A DNA stretch of 64,000 bases from Pedobacter sp. MR2016-24 (GCF_026239655.1 NZ_JAPIVO010000004.1:640380-704379), one strand, 5' to 3'; positions 17,762-27,325 are shown, counted from the first letter of the stretch. The notes: generated by a model not told the origin, from the letters alone. Program-made: numbers and translations.

Positions 17762-17769
17762 TAAATTTG
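17762..17769 (+). promoter_or_regulatory. -7 promoter element of the efflux operon
   Basis: TAAATTTG matches TAnnTTTG and lies 16 bp before ATG 17785. An upstream TTG start at 17767 would overlap this element and is therefore not used. The -33 element is not obvious. Confidence 0.6.
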
Positions 17770-17784
17770 TGTATTATTTTTGAT

Positions 17785-19113
17785 ATGAAGTACTATACTA
17801 CACCCATCGCTCTTACATTCCTGTTCACCACGCTGTTGAATGAGGTATCAGCGCAGCAAACCCAGGCCAAAATTCCTTTTACAATCGACCAGATCTGGCA
17901 AAAGGTAAGTGAAAACAATAAAGCAGTACAGATGCAGGACCTCAGAATTTCAGGTACTGTAGAGAATATAAAAGATGCCAAAGCCGAACGTTTACCGGAT
18001 ATTTCTGCAGAAGGGGAATATGCACGTGTAAGTAACCTGCCTATTTATAAAAACGGTCTTTTCCATACACCCGCACAAATGGAGGTGGTACATACCTCCT
18101 ACAAATTTGGAGCTGATGCTTATCTGAACCTCTATAACGGCAGTAAAACCAATATCAAAATTGCAGAAGAGAAAAAAGAGAATGAGATTGCGCATGAGCA
18201 ACGGAACCTGACCATCTCAGAAATGAGGTTAAGGGCGACCGCTTATTATCTCGATCTGCAGCGCAGTGATATCTTCAAAAAATTATTATTAAAAGATATC
18301 AGCGATCAGCAAAAACAACTGGACGAGATCAAACAGCTCCAGAAAAACGGGGTAGTGCTTAAAAGTGATGTGCTGCGGGTAACCCTTAAATTATCGCGCC
18401 AGCAAATGGCATTGGTTCAGCTAAACAATGATATCGCGATAGCGAATCAAAAACTGGATATCCTGACCGGAATGCCGGATGAGACCCTGGTGGATCCCGT
18501 AGGTGATGCAGAGGCAGACCTTCCTGTATTAAAAACATATGCAGACTATCTTGCTGAAGCCATGGACCATTCCTTTGCCTATAAAATATCGGAAAAAGAA
18601 GGAGAACTGCGCAAGCTGCAGCTGAAAGACGTAAAAGCAAATGTCGCTTTCAAGCTGGGGATGTTTGCGAATTACAATTATTCCTATCCGCAGATTTTAC
18701 TCTACCCTTATTCCATCGCTGTTTATGGTTTGGGTTTCGCCGGGTTAAAAGCAAGTTTTCCTATTTCCTCTTTTTATCACAATGCACATAAAACCAGGGC
18801 AGCAGAACTGAAATATCAATTGCAGGAAGTGGAACATGCGGATACCCAGGATAAGATCAGACAGGAAGTGAACGAAGCTTATTTAAGATACAGAGAGTCG
18901 CTGACCCGCATTGATGTTGCCAAAGAGAACATTACCCAGGCCATTGAAAATTTAAGGATCGTGAACAATACTTATTTCAACCAGCTTGCCTTAGTAACCG
19001 ATCTGCTGGATGCAGATACCCAGTTACTGCAAACACGTTTCGACTATGCCGCTGCGAGAATTGCAGCAAGATTACAATATTATCAATTACAAAAAGCTAT
19101 AGGCAACCTATAA
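17785..19113 (+). CDS. TolC family outer-membrane efflux protein
   Basis: A 442-residue protein starting with a signal peptide (MKYYTTPIALTFLFTTLLNEVSA). The rest is two repeats of long coiled-coil helices with short strands, typical of TolC/OEP proteins: LQRSDIFKKLLLKDISDQQKQLDEIKQLQKNGVV in the first half and RIDVAKENITQAIENLRIVNNTYFNQLALVTDLLDADTQLLQ in the second. It forms the outer-membrane and periplasmic tunnel of a tripartite pump with the next two gene products. The following gene starts 1 bp after its stop. Confidence 0.92.
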   Translation: MKYYTTPIALTFLFTTLLNEVSAQQTQAKIPFTIDQIWQKVSENNKAVQMQDLRISGTVENIKDAKAERLPDISAEGEYARVSNLPIYKNGLFHTPAQMEVVHTSYKFGADAYLNLYNGSKTNIKIAEEKKENEIAHEQRNLTISEMRLRATAYYLDLQRSDIFKKLLLKDISDQQKQLDEIKQLQKNGVVLKSDVLRVTLKLSRQQMALVQLNNDIAIANQKLDILTGMPDETLVDPVGDAEADLPVLKTYADYLAEAMDHSFAYKISEKEGELRKLQLKDVKANVAFKLGMFANYNYSYPQILLYPYSIAVYGLGFAGLKASFPISSFYHNAHKTRAAELKYQLQEVEHADTQDKIRQEVNEAYLRYRESLTRIDVAKENITQAIENLRIVNNTYFNQLALVTDLLDADTQLLQTRFDYAAARIAARLQYYQLQKAIGNL

Positions 19114-19114
19114 G

Positions 19115-20173
19115 ATGAGCACTCAGAAGAACTACACGAATACAGATCAGTTAATTACCAGGATAACGGCATGGATTGCCGGCATTATTGCAATTGGCCT
19201 CGCCATATGGGGAGTGATCTTCCTCTTTGATTTTTACAGTTATGAAGAAACCAACGATGCGCAGGTTGAAGAATACATCAACCCTGTTACCTCCAGGGTC
19301 ACCGGTTTTATCCGCGAGATTAAATATGAGGAAAACCAGGAAGTAAAAAAGGGGGATACACTGCTGGTGATAGACAACAGTGAATATAAACTGCAGCAGG
19401 AAGAAGGCGAAGCGGCCTTAGCCAATGCACAGGCGCAGATCAGTGTGATGGAAAGTAATGTGGCCACCACTGCAAAAGTATCTGTAGCAAGTGAATCTCA
19501 GATCGCTTCCGCCAAGGCTAAACTGGTGAAACAGCAGCAGGATTATGACCGTTACGAGAAGCTGTTTAAGGTAGAATCTGCTACTCAGCAGCAATTGGAA
19601 AACAGCAAGGCTGCCTTGGACGTTGCCAATTCGGAATACCGCTCTGCCGTAGAAAATTACCAGGCCTCTTTATCAAAGGTGAACGATATAAAGGCACAAA
19701 AAGGAGTTTACGAGGCGGAAATTAAACGCAGGCAGGCTTTATTGAGCAGAAACAAGCTGGATGTGGGCTATACGATAATCCGCGCACCTTATAATGGTAA
19801 AATGGGCAGGAGAACCATTCAGGAAGGTCAGCTCATTCAAGCCGGTCAGACGCTGGCTTTCATTGTCGACAAAGAAGCCGGTAAATGGGTCATTGCCAAT
19901 TTTAAGGAGACACAGATCTCTCATATGCATATCAATGCTGCGGTGGAAATCACTGCAGATGCCTATCCGGGGAAAACTTTTAAAGGGACCATCGTGTCCT
20001 TATCGCCCGCTACCGGCGCGCGTTTTTCTCTCCTGCCGCCGGATAACTCTACCGGTAATTTTGTGAAAATTGTACAGCGCATTCCGGTGAAGATCAGGCT
20101 GACCGATAATGCTGCAACGCTGGATCAGCTGCGCGCAGGAATGAATGCGAATGTGAAGATAAATAAAGACTAA
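19115..20173 (+). CDS. HlyD/EmrA family membrane fusion protein
   Basis: A 352-residue periplasmic adaptor. One N-terminal transmembrane segment (WIAGIIAIGLAIWGVIFLF) is followed by the biotinyl-lipoyl half-motif (SYEETNDAQVEEYINPVTSRVTGFI), a long coiled coil (about 95-190), the second lipoyl half (TIIRAPYNGKMGRRTIQEGQ) and a beta-barrel. It links the inner-membrane MFS pump to the TolC channel. Its stop overlaps the next start by one base (TAATG). Confidence 0.92.
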   Translation: MSTQKNYTNTDQLITRITAWIAGIIAIGLAIWGVIFLFDFYSYEETNDAQVEEYINPVTSRVTGFIREIKYEENQEVKKGDTLLVIDNSEYKLQQEEGEAALANAQAQISVMESNVATTAKVSVASESQIASAKAKLVKQQQDYDRYEKLFKVESATQQQLENSKAALDVANSEYRSAVENYQASLSKVNDIKAQKGVYEAEIKRRQALLSRNKLDVGYTIIRAPYNGKMGRRTIQEGQLIQAGQTLAFIVDKEAGKWVIANFKETQISHMHINAAVEITADAYPGKTFKGTIVSLSPATGARFSLLPPDNSTGNFVKIVQRIPVKIRLTDNAATLDQLRAGMNANVKINKD

Positions 20174-21768
20174 TGACGATCGACTTACCTGTATTTAAAT
20201 CCTGGGTGCCTGAATGGTTAATCAGGGGAACTATCTTTCTGGTGATCTTTCCGGGACTGCTCTTGTTTGGCTTATCCACAGCCAGTGGTCCGGGTGCAGC
20301 AGGATATTATGGCATAGAACCGGCAGACGTGCAATATTCCATGATTGTATTTTATGCAGCTGTTGCCGGTTTTTTCGCACTGGAACGCAGGTTCTTTGTA
20401 TTTACCGCTACGAAGGAATATTTCCTGCTGAGCCTGATTATCCAGATCGCGACAGCCTATGCGTGTTTTCATACGCAGAACTTGTATATACTGTTATTCT
20501 TCCGGTTTTTACAGGGCATGTCCAACTGTATGTCCACCAGTATCTGCATTACCCTGATTTTTAGCAGGCTGCACAGTGAGCGTGCCAGGGAGATTGGTTA
20601 TTCTATCTTTTACAGTATGTTATTGTGCATTACGCCCATTTCTACGATGGTTACGGCACCCATACTTGATGCATTTGATTTCAACACCTTATATAAATTT
20701 ATTATTTACGCCTACCTCCCGGGGGCCATAATTTTACTGGTGATCATGAACAATGTGAGGTTAAACAGAAAAATGCCTTTGTATCAGCTGGACTGGTCAA
20801 GTTTTATCATCTATTCTGCGGCTTTATGTTTACTGGGATATGGGTTGGTGTACGGGCAACAATATTACTGGTTTCAGGACAGGAGGATAGTGCTGAGCCT
20901 CAGTGCTGCAGTCTTGCTGATCCTGCTGCATATTGTCCGGCAACTCCATCTGAAACGCCCTTACCTCAGTCTTGAAGTTTTCAAACACCGTAATTTCAAT
21001 GTGGGGGTGTTCCTGATATTTGTCCTGTATATTGTGAGAGGTGCATTAGGGATTGTCTCTGTATACTTTGCGGTTGTAATGGGCATGGATCCAATACATA
21101 TTGCCTATGTTTTGCTCGCAAATATTGCAGGAATCGTATTCAGCGTACTGATCTCTTCCCGTTTAATCCTGATGAAGAGACCAATGCGGCTGGTCTGGAT
21201 CTATGGCTTTTCACTGATGCTGGTTTTCCATGTATGGATGTGGTTTTTATTCAGTTCACAGGCGGAAGCATCAACTTATGTTATTCCTTTAATGGTACAG
21301 GGAATGGGAGCGGGGATGCTGATGACACCCATTATTATTTACACCATTTCTTCAGTACCTGCACATCTGGGCAGTACCGCCTCGGCTACTGGAGTATTTT
21401 TCCGCTTCACCGGATTTTGCAGCAGTATCGCGATCATTAACTATTTCCAGTTGTACAATAAGAACAACCATTATAACCGTTTCCAGGATCAGCTGAGTTT
21501 GTTGAACGTTAGTGTGACGGACAGACTAACGCTTTATACCAAAGGATTGACAGGGAAAGGTGTTGCTCCTGAGCAGGCGGCAAAAATAGCAAGAGGACTG
21601 CTGAACCGCTCTGTTGAAGTCCAGGCACAAATACGTTCCATGATGGACTATTATTTACTGATCAGTTGCCTGCTGGTGGTGGTGCTGCTGGTGATTGCGC
21701 TGTTCCCTTACTTAAACCGTACCAGGATAGACCTGAAATCTAACCAGCCAGCACCGGCATCATATTAA
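20173..21768 (+). CDS. MFS drug exporter, EmrB-like
   Basis: The 531 residues contain about 14 hydrophobic helices, the size of the DHA2 drug:H+ antiporters. It completes a TolC-EmrA-EmrB type pump and follows the adaptor with a one-base overlap. The usual motif A is degenerate (ALERRFFVFTATKEYF), and motif C is not clear. The C-terminal loop with LLNRSVEVQAQIRSMMDYY is typical of Bacteroidota members. The substrate is unknown; the AraC regulator upstream is the likely sensor. Confidence 0.87.
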   Translation: MTIDLPVFKSWVPEWLIRGTIFLVIFPGLLLFGLSTASGPGAAGYYGIEPADVQYSMIVFYAAVAGFFALERRFFVFTATKEYFLLSLIIQIATAYACFHTQNLYILLFFRFLQGMSNCMSTSICITLIFSRLHSERAREIGYSIFYSMLLCITPISTMVTAPILDAFDFNTLYKFIIYAYLPGAIILLVIMNNVRLNRKMPLYQLDWSSFIIYSAALCLLGYGLVYGQQYYWFQDRRIVLSLSAAVLLILLHIVRQLHLKRPYLSLEVFKHRNFNVGVFLIFVLYIVRGALGIVSVYFAVVMGMDPIHIAYVLLANIAGIVFSVLISSRLILMKRPMRLVWIYGFSLMLVFHVWMWFLFSSQAEASTYVIPLMVQGMGAGMLMTPIIIYTISSVPAHLGSTASATGVFFRFTGFCSSIAIINYFQLYNKNNHYNRFQDQLSLLNVSVTDRLTLYTKGLTGKGVAPEQAAKIARGLLNRSVEVQAQIRSMMDYYLLISCLLVVVLLVIALFPYLNRTRIDLKSNQPAPASY

Positions 21769-21785
21769 ATTACAGTTCCCGAAAT

Positions 21786-22103
21786 TTAGGTCCTGATAAT
21801 TTTTTCTTTCTCGTCCTCATCCTCGTCTCTTTGTCCGTTTCCAAGGTCTGATTTTGGGGTGTTTCCATGCAGAGATTCGTCATTTCTGGATGATAAAGGA
21901 TCATTATTATCATTTTTTGAAGGTTTTAACTCATCTTTTTTTCCTTCAGTCTGATTTAAATTTTCCACATAAGGCAGGGCTGTGCCTTCACGGTGCTCCG
22001 TAGTGCTATTAAACTTCGGTTGAGTTAAATTTTGTGGATTTTCTATGTCATACCCTTCATTATCAGGTGTTTCTGATTTTTTGTCGTTCTTCGTGTTTTC
22101 CAT
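21786..22103 (-). CDS. hydrophilic low-complexity protein, 105 aa
   Basis: The protein has no recognisable domain. It is very rich in Asp, Glu, Lys, Asn and Ser with no hydrophobic core (the tail includes GQRDEDEDEKEKIIRT), so it is probably intrinsically disordered and possibly stress-related like other small hydrophilic proteins. I prefer ATG 22103 (MENTKNDKKSE) over the frame start at 22139. It is convergent with the efflux operon and divergent from the histone-like gene. Confidence 0.6.
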   Translation of the reverse strand: MENTKNDKKSETPDNEGYDIENPQNLTQPKFNSTTEHREGTALPYVENLNQTEGKKDELKPSKNDNNDPLSSRNDESLHGNTPKSDLGNGQRDEDEDEKEKIIRT

Positions 22104-22205
22104 GATTTCTCGTGTTAATGCTGATTGATAATCTAACAATGAGGGCAGGAAATGGTTTTAATTAATGCAGGGGCATATAATTTATAAATAATCCTACGTT
22201 TTAGA

Positions 22206-22236
22206 TTTGGAAGAAAACCAATAATTATTACCTTTA
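22206..22236 (+). promoter_or_regulatory. Promoter of the histone H1-like gene
   Basis: A TTTG (-33, 22206-22209) is followed after 19 bp by TACCTTTA (22229-22236), one mismatch from TAnnTTTG. The spacing is that of the Bacteroidota housekeeping promoter. It lies 33 bp before the ATG. Confidence 0.65.
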
Positions 22237-22269
22237 GGACCAGAAATCAAATTTAATTAACAAAATATC

Positions 22270-22449
22270 ATGGAAAAATTCGCACAATTAAAAGAATTAA
22301 TCGCCGGAGTTGAGGCTGATGCAGACAAGTTTTATAATTCAGGTAACGGCGCTGCTGGTACCAGAGTTCGTAAAGCAATGCAGGATTTAAAAACTTTAGC
22401 TCAGGATATCCGTACTGAAGTTACTGAAAAGAAAAACAGCGCTAAATAA
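22270..22449 (+). CDS. histone H1-like protein (Hc1 family), 59 aa
   Basis: A 59-residue, Lys- and Ala-rich, highly charged protein (MEKFAQLKELIAGVEADADK ... GTRVRKAMQDLKTLAQDIR). This is the compact histone H1/Hc1-like protein widespread in Bacteroidota, thought to bind DNA and contribute to nucleoid structure. It has its own promoter and a strong terminator, so it is monocistronic and probably well expressed. Confidence 0.88.
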   Translation: MEKFAQLKELIAGVEADADKFYNSGNGAAGTRVRKAMQDLKTLAQDIRTEVTEKKNSAK

Positions 22450-22476
22450 TTTTAATTCTGGAAACAGATAATTAGG

Positions 22477-22509
22477 AAAAACCCGGTTAAGCATTTAACC
22501 GGGTTTTTT
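22477..22509 (+). terminator. Rho-independent terminator of the histone-like gene
   Basis: AAAACCCGGTTAA and TTAACCGGGTTTT form a perfect stem of about 13 bp with a 3-nt loop, followed by T residues. It is a strong hairpin directly after the histone-like gene. Confidence 0.9.
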
Positions 22510-22548
22510 ATTTTAAGAATGATGTTTTTGCCTTGCTATACAGAAATT

Positions 22549-23010
22549 CTATTCCACGTTTCTTAGCGGCCGCTTTGTTTTAATCACATGGTCTACCGAA
22601 TAGGGCCCGGATCCAACAATCCAGAATAAGATGAGCAGCAAAAGTACAATTACGGATAACCATAACTCCGAGTTCAGGAAAGACAATCCCCTGGTCATGT
22701 TGACGAAGAAAATGGCACCCACCAGGATAGGAATCTGGATGACCACCGCGAAACGGGTCACTAAACCGATCATGATCAGCAGGCCACCTACAAGATGTAC
22801 AAATGCGACGATGTGCAGCACAACCACTGCCATCAGACCTGAAAATCCGAAAGTATTATTTTGCACGATCCATTCCTGCTGGACCCCCGTATCACTGATA
22901 AAAGAAATGCCTTTACCTAAAATCAGCAGGCCGAGTGCCATACGGATGATGTCGAGCCATTTGGTATGATGTAAATCTCCCCAATGCTCTACTTTTTGAA
23001 CAATATTCAT
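22549..23010 (-). CDS. DoxX family membrane protein
   Basis: A 153-residue protein with four hydrophobic helices (IIRMALGLLILGKGISF; LMAVVVLHIVAFVHLVGGLLIMIGL; VIQIPILVGAIFFVNM; LWLSVIVLLLLILFWIVG), the DoxX/TQO small-subunit fold. The exact role in Bacteroidota is unclear; relatives are linked to quinone or thiosulfate redox. The start is preceded by a textbook AAGGAGG Shine-Dalgarno, uncommon in this phylum and a sign of efficient translation. Confidence 0.85.
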   Translation of the reverse strand: MNIVQKVEHWGDLHHTKWLDIIRMALGLLILGKGISFISDTGVQQEWIVQNNTFGFSGLMAVVVLHIVAFVHLVGGLLIMIGLVTRFAVVIQIPILVGAIFFVNMTRGLSFLNSELWLSVIVLLLLILFWIVGSGPYSVDHVIKTKRPLRNVE

Positions 23011-23076
23011 AATGTCCTCCTTTTTAAGCTATTATATTTGGTGATATTGAAGTTAAGCATAAAAAAGAGCTTATTT

Positions 23077-23493
23077 TCAACTATTTTTATCAAAATTAAA
23101 CATCCATACCATACCAAATTTATCTTTCACTACTCCGAACAGCGCACCCCAGAACTGTATTTTTAAGGGATCAATAATTTCACCGCCTGCCGAGATATTC
23201 TTATAAAAGGTATTTATTTCTTCTTCACTGCTGCAGTTTACAGAAATAGCGAAGTTATTTCCCAACTGAAGCGTTCTGTTCCCGATCATATCTGAAGCCA
23301 TTAAAACGAGGCTGTCTTTGATTAATGAGGAGTGCATAATTGCATTTTCATCTGTACCCATACACTGTGAACCCATGTTGGTATCTTTAACTGCCATTAG
23401 TGACAGTTCTCCTCCCAATGCATCCCTGTAAAACGTCATCGCTTCACGTGCATTGCCATCAAAGGTTAAATAAGGGCTGATTGTTGTTGTCAT
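23077..23493 (-). CDS. VOC family protein, PhnB-like
   Basis: A 138-residue single-domain protein of the vicinal oxygen chelate superfamily, PhnB-like subgroup. It begins ISPYLTFDGNAREAMTFYRDALGG and ends with FGVVKDKFGMVWMFNF, both characteristic of the group. The biochemical activity of this subgroup is not established; glyoxalase or bleomycin-type names are unsupported. Monocistronic. Confidence 0.88.
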   Translation of the reverse strand: MTTTISPYLTFDGNAREAMTFYRDALGGELSLMAVKDTNMGSQCMGTDENAIMHSSLIKDSLVLMASDMIGNRTLQLGNNFAISVNCSSEEEINTFYKNISAGGEIIDPLKIQFWGALFGVVKDKFGMVWMFNFDKNS

Positions 23494-23636
23494 GTTGTTG
23501 TTGTTAAATGAATAATGTGTTTGGAATAATCAAATGTAACAGGCAGATGAAAACAACGTGAGTCCTGAATCAGACATTAAAAGGGAGTAATTGCGACAAT
23601 CATATGCTGCTGACATACTGTTGTCATTGGATCCTT

Positions 23637-23644
23637 TAATTTTG
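23637..23644 (+). promoter_or_regulatory. -7 promoter element of the GyrI-like gene
   Basis: TAATTTTG matches TAnnTTTG, 18 bp before ATG 23663. It rules out the upstream in-frame start at 23591. Confidence 0.55.
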
Positions 23645-23662
23645 GGGAATAATAACAACCAT

Positions 23663-24118
23663 ATGAATGATCAAAAGATAAATGCCTTTACTATTATCGG
23701 CCTTGCTGTAAGAACTGCAAATGGCAAAGGACAGGCGGAGACAGATATACCTGCGCTTTGGAACAGATTTATGTCTTCACAAGCCGCAGATCAGATTCCG
23801 GGGAAAACAGATGATACGTTGTATTGTGTATATACTGACTATGAGAAAGACCATACTGCGCCCTATACGGTAATTCTGGGCTGTCGGGTGCATTCCATAG
23901 ACCAGCTTCCTGAAGGTATGACGAGCGTGAGCATCAAAGCCGGCAACTATGTTGAATTTACAGCAAAGGGCAATATTATGGAAGGTATAGTCTACCATAC
24001 CTGGCTGGACATTTGGGCATCTGGTCTGGACCGGGCTTATGAAACAGATTTTGAAGTATACGGACCAAAAGCGCAGGATCCGGGAAACGCTGAAGTACCT
24101 GTATTTATAGGGGTCTGA
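23663..24118 (+). CDS. GyrI-like/AraC effector-binding domain protein
   Basis: 151 residues from ATG 23663 (MNDQKINAFTIIGLAVRT). The fold pattern IIGLAVRTANGKGQAETDIPALWNRFM ... YTVILGCRVHSIDQLPEGMTSVSIKAGNYVEF ... YETDFEVYGP is that of stand-alone GyrI-like small-molecule binding (SOUL/AraC_E_bind) proteins with no DNA-binding domain. These bind hydrophobic compounds, and some hydrolyse electrophiles. It lies convergent to a Bcr/CflA drug exporter, compatible with a drug-related role. Confidence 0.82.
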   Translation: MNDQKINAFTIIGLAVRTANGKGQAETDIPALWNRFMSSQAADQIPGKTDDTLYCVYTDYEKDHTAPYTVILGCRVHSIDQLPEGMTSVSIKAGNYVEFTAKGNIMEGIVYHTWLDIWASGLDRAYETDFEVYGPKAQDPGNAEVPVFIGV

Positions 24119-24145
24119 TCATTGGCCGGATCGACCAGTAGTCTT

Positions 24146-25354
24146 TTATTCCGCTTTTAATCTTGTAATGGCAAACATCACAATGGCAGACAATACCGTC
24201 AGTACAAAATAACTTGCGCCCAGATTGAATTCATCCTTTGCGGGCAGAAAACTGATGATGGCATAACTGAAAAACGACACAATTACATAAGTAATTCCAC
24301 CCGTTAAGCCCCCAGCTATGCCCGCATTTGTCGGGAATTTAGTCAGGCAGAAAGTGAAATAGTTATTGAATACATATCCGGCAGTAGCGTGAATAATGAA
24401 GGCGAAAAAGATAAGTGAATACAGGTTGGAAATATAATGGATACTTGCCAGCATAGCGATGACAAAAATGGCCTGCAATACCAGGTTAATGACCATTTTG
24501 CGCATGAATGGACGATTGATTGTTGCTTTGCCGGCAAAGCCGCCAACCATCCAGGCAAATCCCAGTACCAATGAACTGTATCCCGCAACAATGGGCGACA
24601 ATCCAAGGTTATGCTCGATGATGAAAGGGCCGGTCATATTGTAAATCATTACCATACAATAAGCCAGGCCAAGCATCACTATTCCCAGGGTGAAACTGGT
24701 TGTTTTTAACATCGTTGTATAAACGCCAGTGATGCTCTTGAAGTGAAATACAGTACGGTGTTTTAGCGTCTCGCCACTGTAAATCAATTCCAGTATCACC
24801 ATCAGCACGGCTAATCCGGCAAGAAAGTAAAAGTTAGATTCCCAGCCAAATAGAGTTTGCAGGTAACCACCCAGAAAGGGAGCAACAATTGGTCCGGTAG
24901 ACCATATAATAGAAAACAAACTTAAATAATGTTTGAGTTGATCTCCGGAATAGATGTCTACGAAAAATGCTCTTTTAGCCACGATAATTGCACCTACAGT
25001 TAATCCGTGAATAATCCGCATCAGGTAGATCAGGTAAATATCATGCGTCGTAGCGATGACCAGACTTGCTATTGCAAAAATAACCAGCGCTGCCTGACTA
25101 ATTTTATAACGGCCAAAGCTATCCAGAATACTCCCTATAAACAACTGTGATACACCGTAACTGATCAAAAAAAGACTCAGTGTAAGCTGCACATCGATGC
25201 TGCTCACATGTAATGTTCCTGCCATAGCAGGCAATGAGGGGATATAGATATCTGTTGCAAATCCAGAGAGCGGTAATAAGGCAAAGGCTAGTATTGTAGA
25301 AATTCCCTGGTGTTGTGGTTTTAAAGAATTGGATCTCTCCGGACTGGTAGTCAT
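24146..25354 (-). CDS. Bcr/CflA family MFS multidrug transporter
   Basis: 402 residues with 12 transmembrane helices. GFATDIYIPSLPAMAGTL at the first helix is the signature of the Bcr/CflA drug resistance group, followed by QLFIGSILDSFGRYKI (motif A) and LMRIIHGLTVGAIIVAKRAFF. It exports drugs in exchange for protons; the substrate is unknown. The start is ATG 25354; the longer frame begins with a TTG at 25369. A -7 element (TACCTTTG, reverse strand, 25381-25388) lies 26 bp upstream. Confidence 0.88.
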   Translation of the reverse strand: MTTSPERSNSLKPQHQGISTILAFALLPLSGFATDIYIPSLPAMAGTLHVSSIDVQLTLSLFLISYGVSQLFIGSILDSFGRYKISQAALVIFAIASLVIATTHDIYLIYLMRIIHGLTVGAIIVAKRAFFVDIYSGDQLKHYLSLFSIIWSTGPIVAPFLGGYLQTLFGWESNFYFLAGLAVLMVILELIYSGETLKHRTVFHFKSITGVYTTMLKTTSFTLGIVMLGLAYCMVMIYNMTGPFIIEHNLGLSPIVAGYSSLVLGFAWMVGGFAGKATINRPFMRKMVINLVLQAIFVIAMLASIHYISNLYSLIFFAFIIHATAGYVFNNYFTFCLTKFPTNAGIAGGLTGGITYVIVSFFSYAIISFLPAKDEFNLGASYFVLTVLSAIVMFAITRLKAE

Positions 25355-25380
25355 TAAATATGGTGTCAATTTTGAATGGC

Positions 25381-25388
25381 CAAAGGTA
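25381..25388 (-). promoter_or_regulatory. -7 promoter element of the Bcr/CflA gene
   Basis: The reverse strand reads TACCTTTG, a full match to TAnnTTTG. It gives a short leader of about 20 nt before ATG 25354. Confidence 0.55.
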
Positions 25389-25505
25389 GTTTTTATGAAG
25401 AGCTAAGACGGCCTGTTAAAGAACATGTTTGTGTAAAGTTCCGCCAGATTCACATTTCTTATCTCTAAAGCTGGTTATATTCGTTTATCAATTTATGAAT
25501 TCAAT

Positions 25506-26216
25506 ATGGAAGCACATACTCAGGATACAGCATATCACGAACTTAAAGTTTACACTTTTAAGAATGAGACACAGCAAGAACTTGTTACCAATTTTTATAC
25601 TGTAGCCATACCAGCATATAACCGCGCAGGTGTTAAAAATGTCGGCGTTTTTACCGAACTGGAACCAGTCGGCCAGACAAAATTGTATGTCCTTATTCCC
25701 TATCAAAGCATTGCACATTTCGCGGCAGTAAATGCTCAACTGGAAAATGATGCTGCATATCAGCAGGAAGGTGAGTTTTATCTGAAGGCTCCGCCACTAG
25801 AGCCAGCTTACGAAAGAATAGAAAGTTCACTGATGCAGGCTTTTAAAGGGTTTCCGGAGCTCGTTGTGCCTTACAAACAAACCCGGATTTTTGAATTGCG
25901 TCAGTACCAGAGCCCGACTGAATCGGCCGGCAAAAAGAAAATAGAAATGTTCAATGAACAGGGAGAGATAGACATTTTCAAACGTCTTAATTTTAATCCC
26001 GTATTCTGGGGGGAAACCGTTATCGGGCTGCAGATGCCGAATCTGACCTATATGATCACTTTTGACGATCTGGCTGCTAAAGATGCACAATGGGCCAGAT
26101 TTATAGATGATCCGGAATGGAAAAAGATCAGTGTAGCAGATGGATACTCCAATGAGGAACTACTCAATGAGATTGTATCTACGCTTTTAATTCCTGTAGC
26201 TCACTCTCAGATTTAG
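25506..26216 (+). CDS. NIPSNAP family protein
   Basis: 236 residues made of two related dimeric alpha+beta-barrel halves: ELKVYTFKNETQQELVTNFYTVAIPAYNRAGV in the first and IFELRQYQSPTESAGKKKIEMFNEQGEIDIFKRL in the second, the NIPSNAP arrangement. The function in bacteria is unknown. No secretion signal is seen. The aldo/keto reductase follows 27 bp later, so they may form a two-gene unit. Confidence 0.85.
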   Translation: MEAHTQDTAYHELKVYTFKNETQQELVTNFYTVAIPAYNRAGVKNVGVFTELEPVGQTKLYVLIPYQSIAHFAAVNAQLENDAAYQQEGEFYLKAPPLEPAYERIESSLMQAFKGFPELVVPYKQTRIFELRQYQSPTESAGKKKIEMFNEQGEIDIFKRLNFNPVFWGETVIGLQMPNLTYMITFDDLAAKDAQWARFIDDPEWKKISVADGYSNEELLNEIVSTLLIPVAHSQI

Positions 26217-26243
26217 TAAAACTATCAAGAAATAATAAACACA

Positions 26244-27290
26244 ATGGAATATAGACAACTAGGAAATTCGGGCCTTAGAGTGCCGGTGTTGAGTTTTGGT
26301 ACCGCTACCTTCGGTGGTAGCAATGAGTTTTTCAAAGCATGGGGCAGCACCCAGGTAGATGAGGCCACGCGTATGGTTAACCTCTGCCTGGACGCAGGTG
26401 TTAATCTTTTTGATACAGCTAATGTATATTCTGCCGGGGCTGCCGAAGAAATTTTAGGCAAAGCTATTGCCGGATTAAGGGATAAGGTACTGGTATCTAC
26501 CAAAGCTACTTTTCCACTGGGTGAAGGCATCAACGACTATGGATCTTCGCGTATTCATTTGGTAAAATCCTGTGAAGACAGTCTCAAAAGACTGGGAACT
26601 GATCATATTGATATTTATCATATGCATGGTTTTGATGGCAATACCCCCATGGATGAAACGCTGAAAGCTTTAGATCATTTAGTACAGAGCGGTAAAATAC
26701 GTTATATTGCCTGTTCCAATTTTTCCGGATGGCACCTGATGAAATCACTCTCTATTTCGGAGCGCCATGGTTGGGCAAAATACATTGCGCACCAGGTATA
26801 TTACTCGCTGCTGGACAGGGACTTTGAATGGGAACTGATGCCTTTAGGTATTGAGGAACAGATCGGTGCGATGGTATGGAGTCCTTTGGCGAGTGGAAAG
26901 CTGAGTGGTAAGTACCGCAGAGATCAGCCTTACCCTACAGATGCACGTGTAGCACAGGGAGGTAGTCCTGTAGCATCCATTTCAACAGATGATGCGCGAC
27001 TTTATGATATCGTTGACGTATTGGATCAGCTGGTGGAAGAAACAGGGAAAACCGCAGCACAGATTTCATTGAACTGGGTGTTACAGCGACCAACAGTGGC
27101 CAACGTAATTATTGGTGCCAGGAATGAAGAGCAGCTCAAGCAGAATCTTGGTGCAGTAGGCTGGAACTTAACCACAGATCAGGTGAAGAGACTGGATAAA
27201 GTGAGTGAAATTCGTCCTGCTTACCCATACTGGCACCAGCGTCAGTTCCCGATGTTAAACAATTCACCAAAATTATACGGTAAGAGCTAA
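26244..27290 (+). CDS. aldo/keto reductase
   Basis: A 348-residue AKR with the tetrad positions D and Y in LFDTANVYSAG, K in VLVSTKATF and H in IYHMHGFDG, plus the cofactor segment VIIGARNEEQLKQNL. It resembles the YajO/Tas type and the paralogue at 45074-46099. NADPH-dependent; the substrate is unknown. It follows the NIPSNAP gene, and a copy of a 71-bp hairpin repeat starts 35 bp after its stop. Confidence 0.91.
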   Translation: MEYRQLGNSGLRVPVLSFGTATFGGSNEFFKAWGSTQVDEATRMVNLCLDAGVNLFDTANVYSAGAAEEILGKAIAGLRDKVLVSTKATFPLGEGINDYGSSRIHLVKSCEDSLKRLGTDHIDIYHMHGFDGNTPMDETLKALDHLVQSGKIRYIACSNFSGWHLMKSLSISERHGWAKYIAHQVYYSLLDRDFEWELMPLGIEEQIGAMVWSPLASGKLSGKYRRDQPYPTDARVAQGGSPVASISTDDARLYDIVDVLDQLVEETGKTAAQISLNWVLQRPTVANVIIGARNEEQLKQNLGAVGWNLTTDQVKRLDKVSEIRPAYPYWHQRQFPMLNNSPKLYGKS

Positions 27291-27325
27291 ATTAATTTAT
27301 ACGCTGCACAATATTTAACGATTTG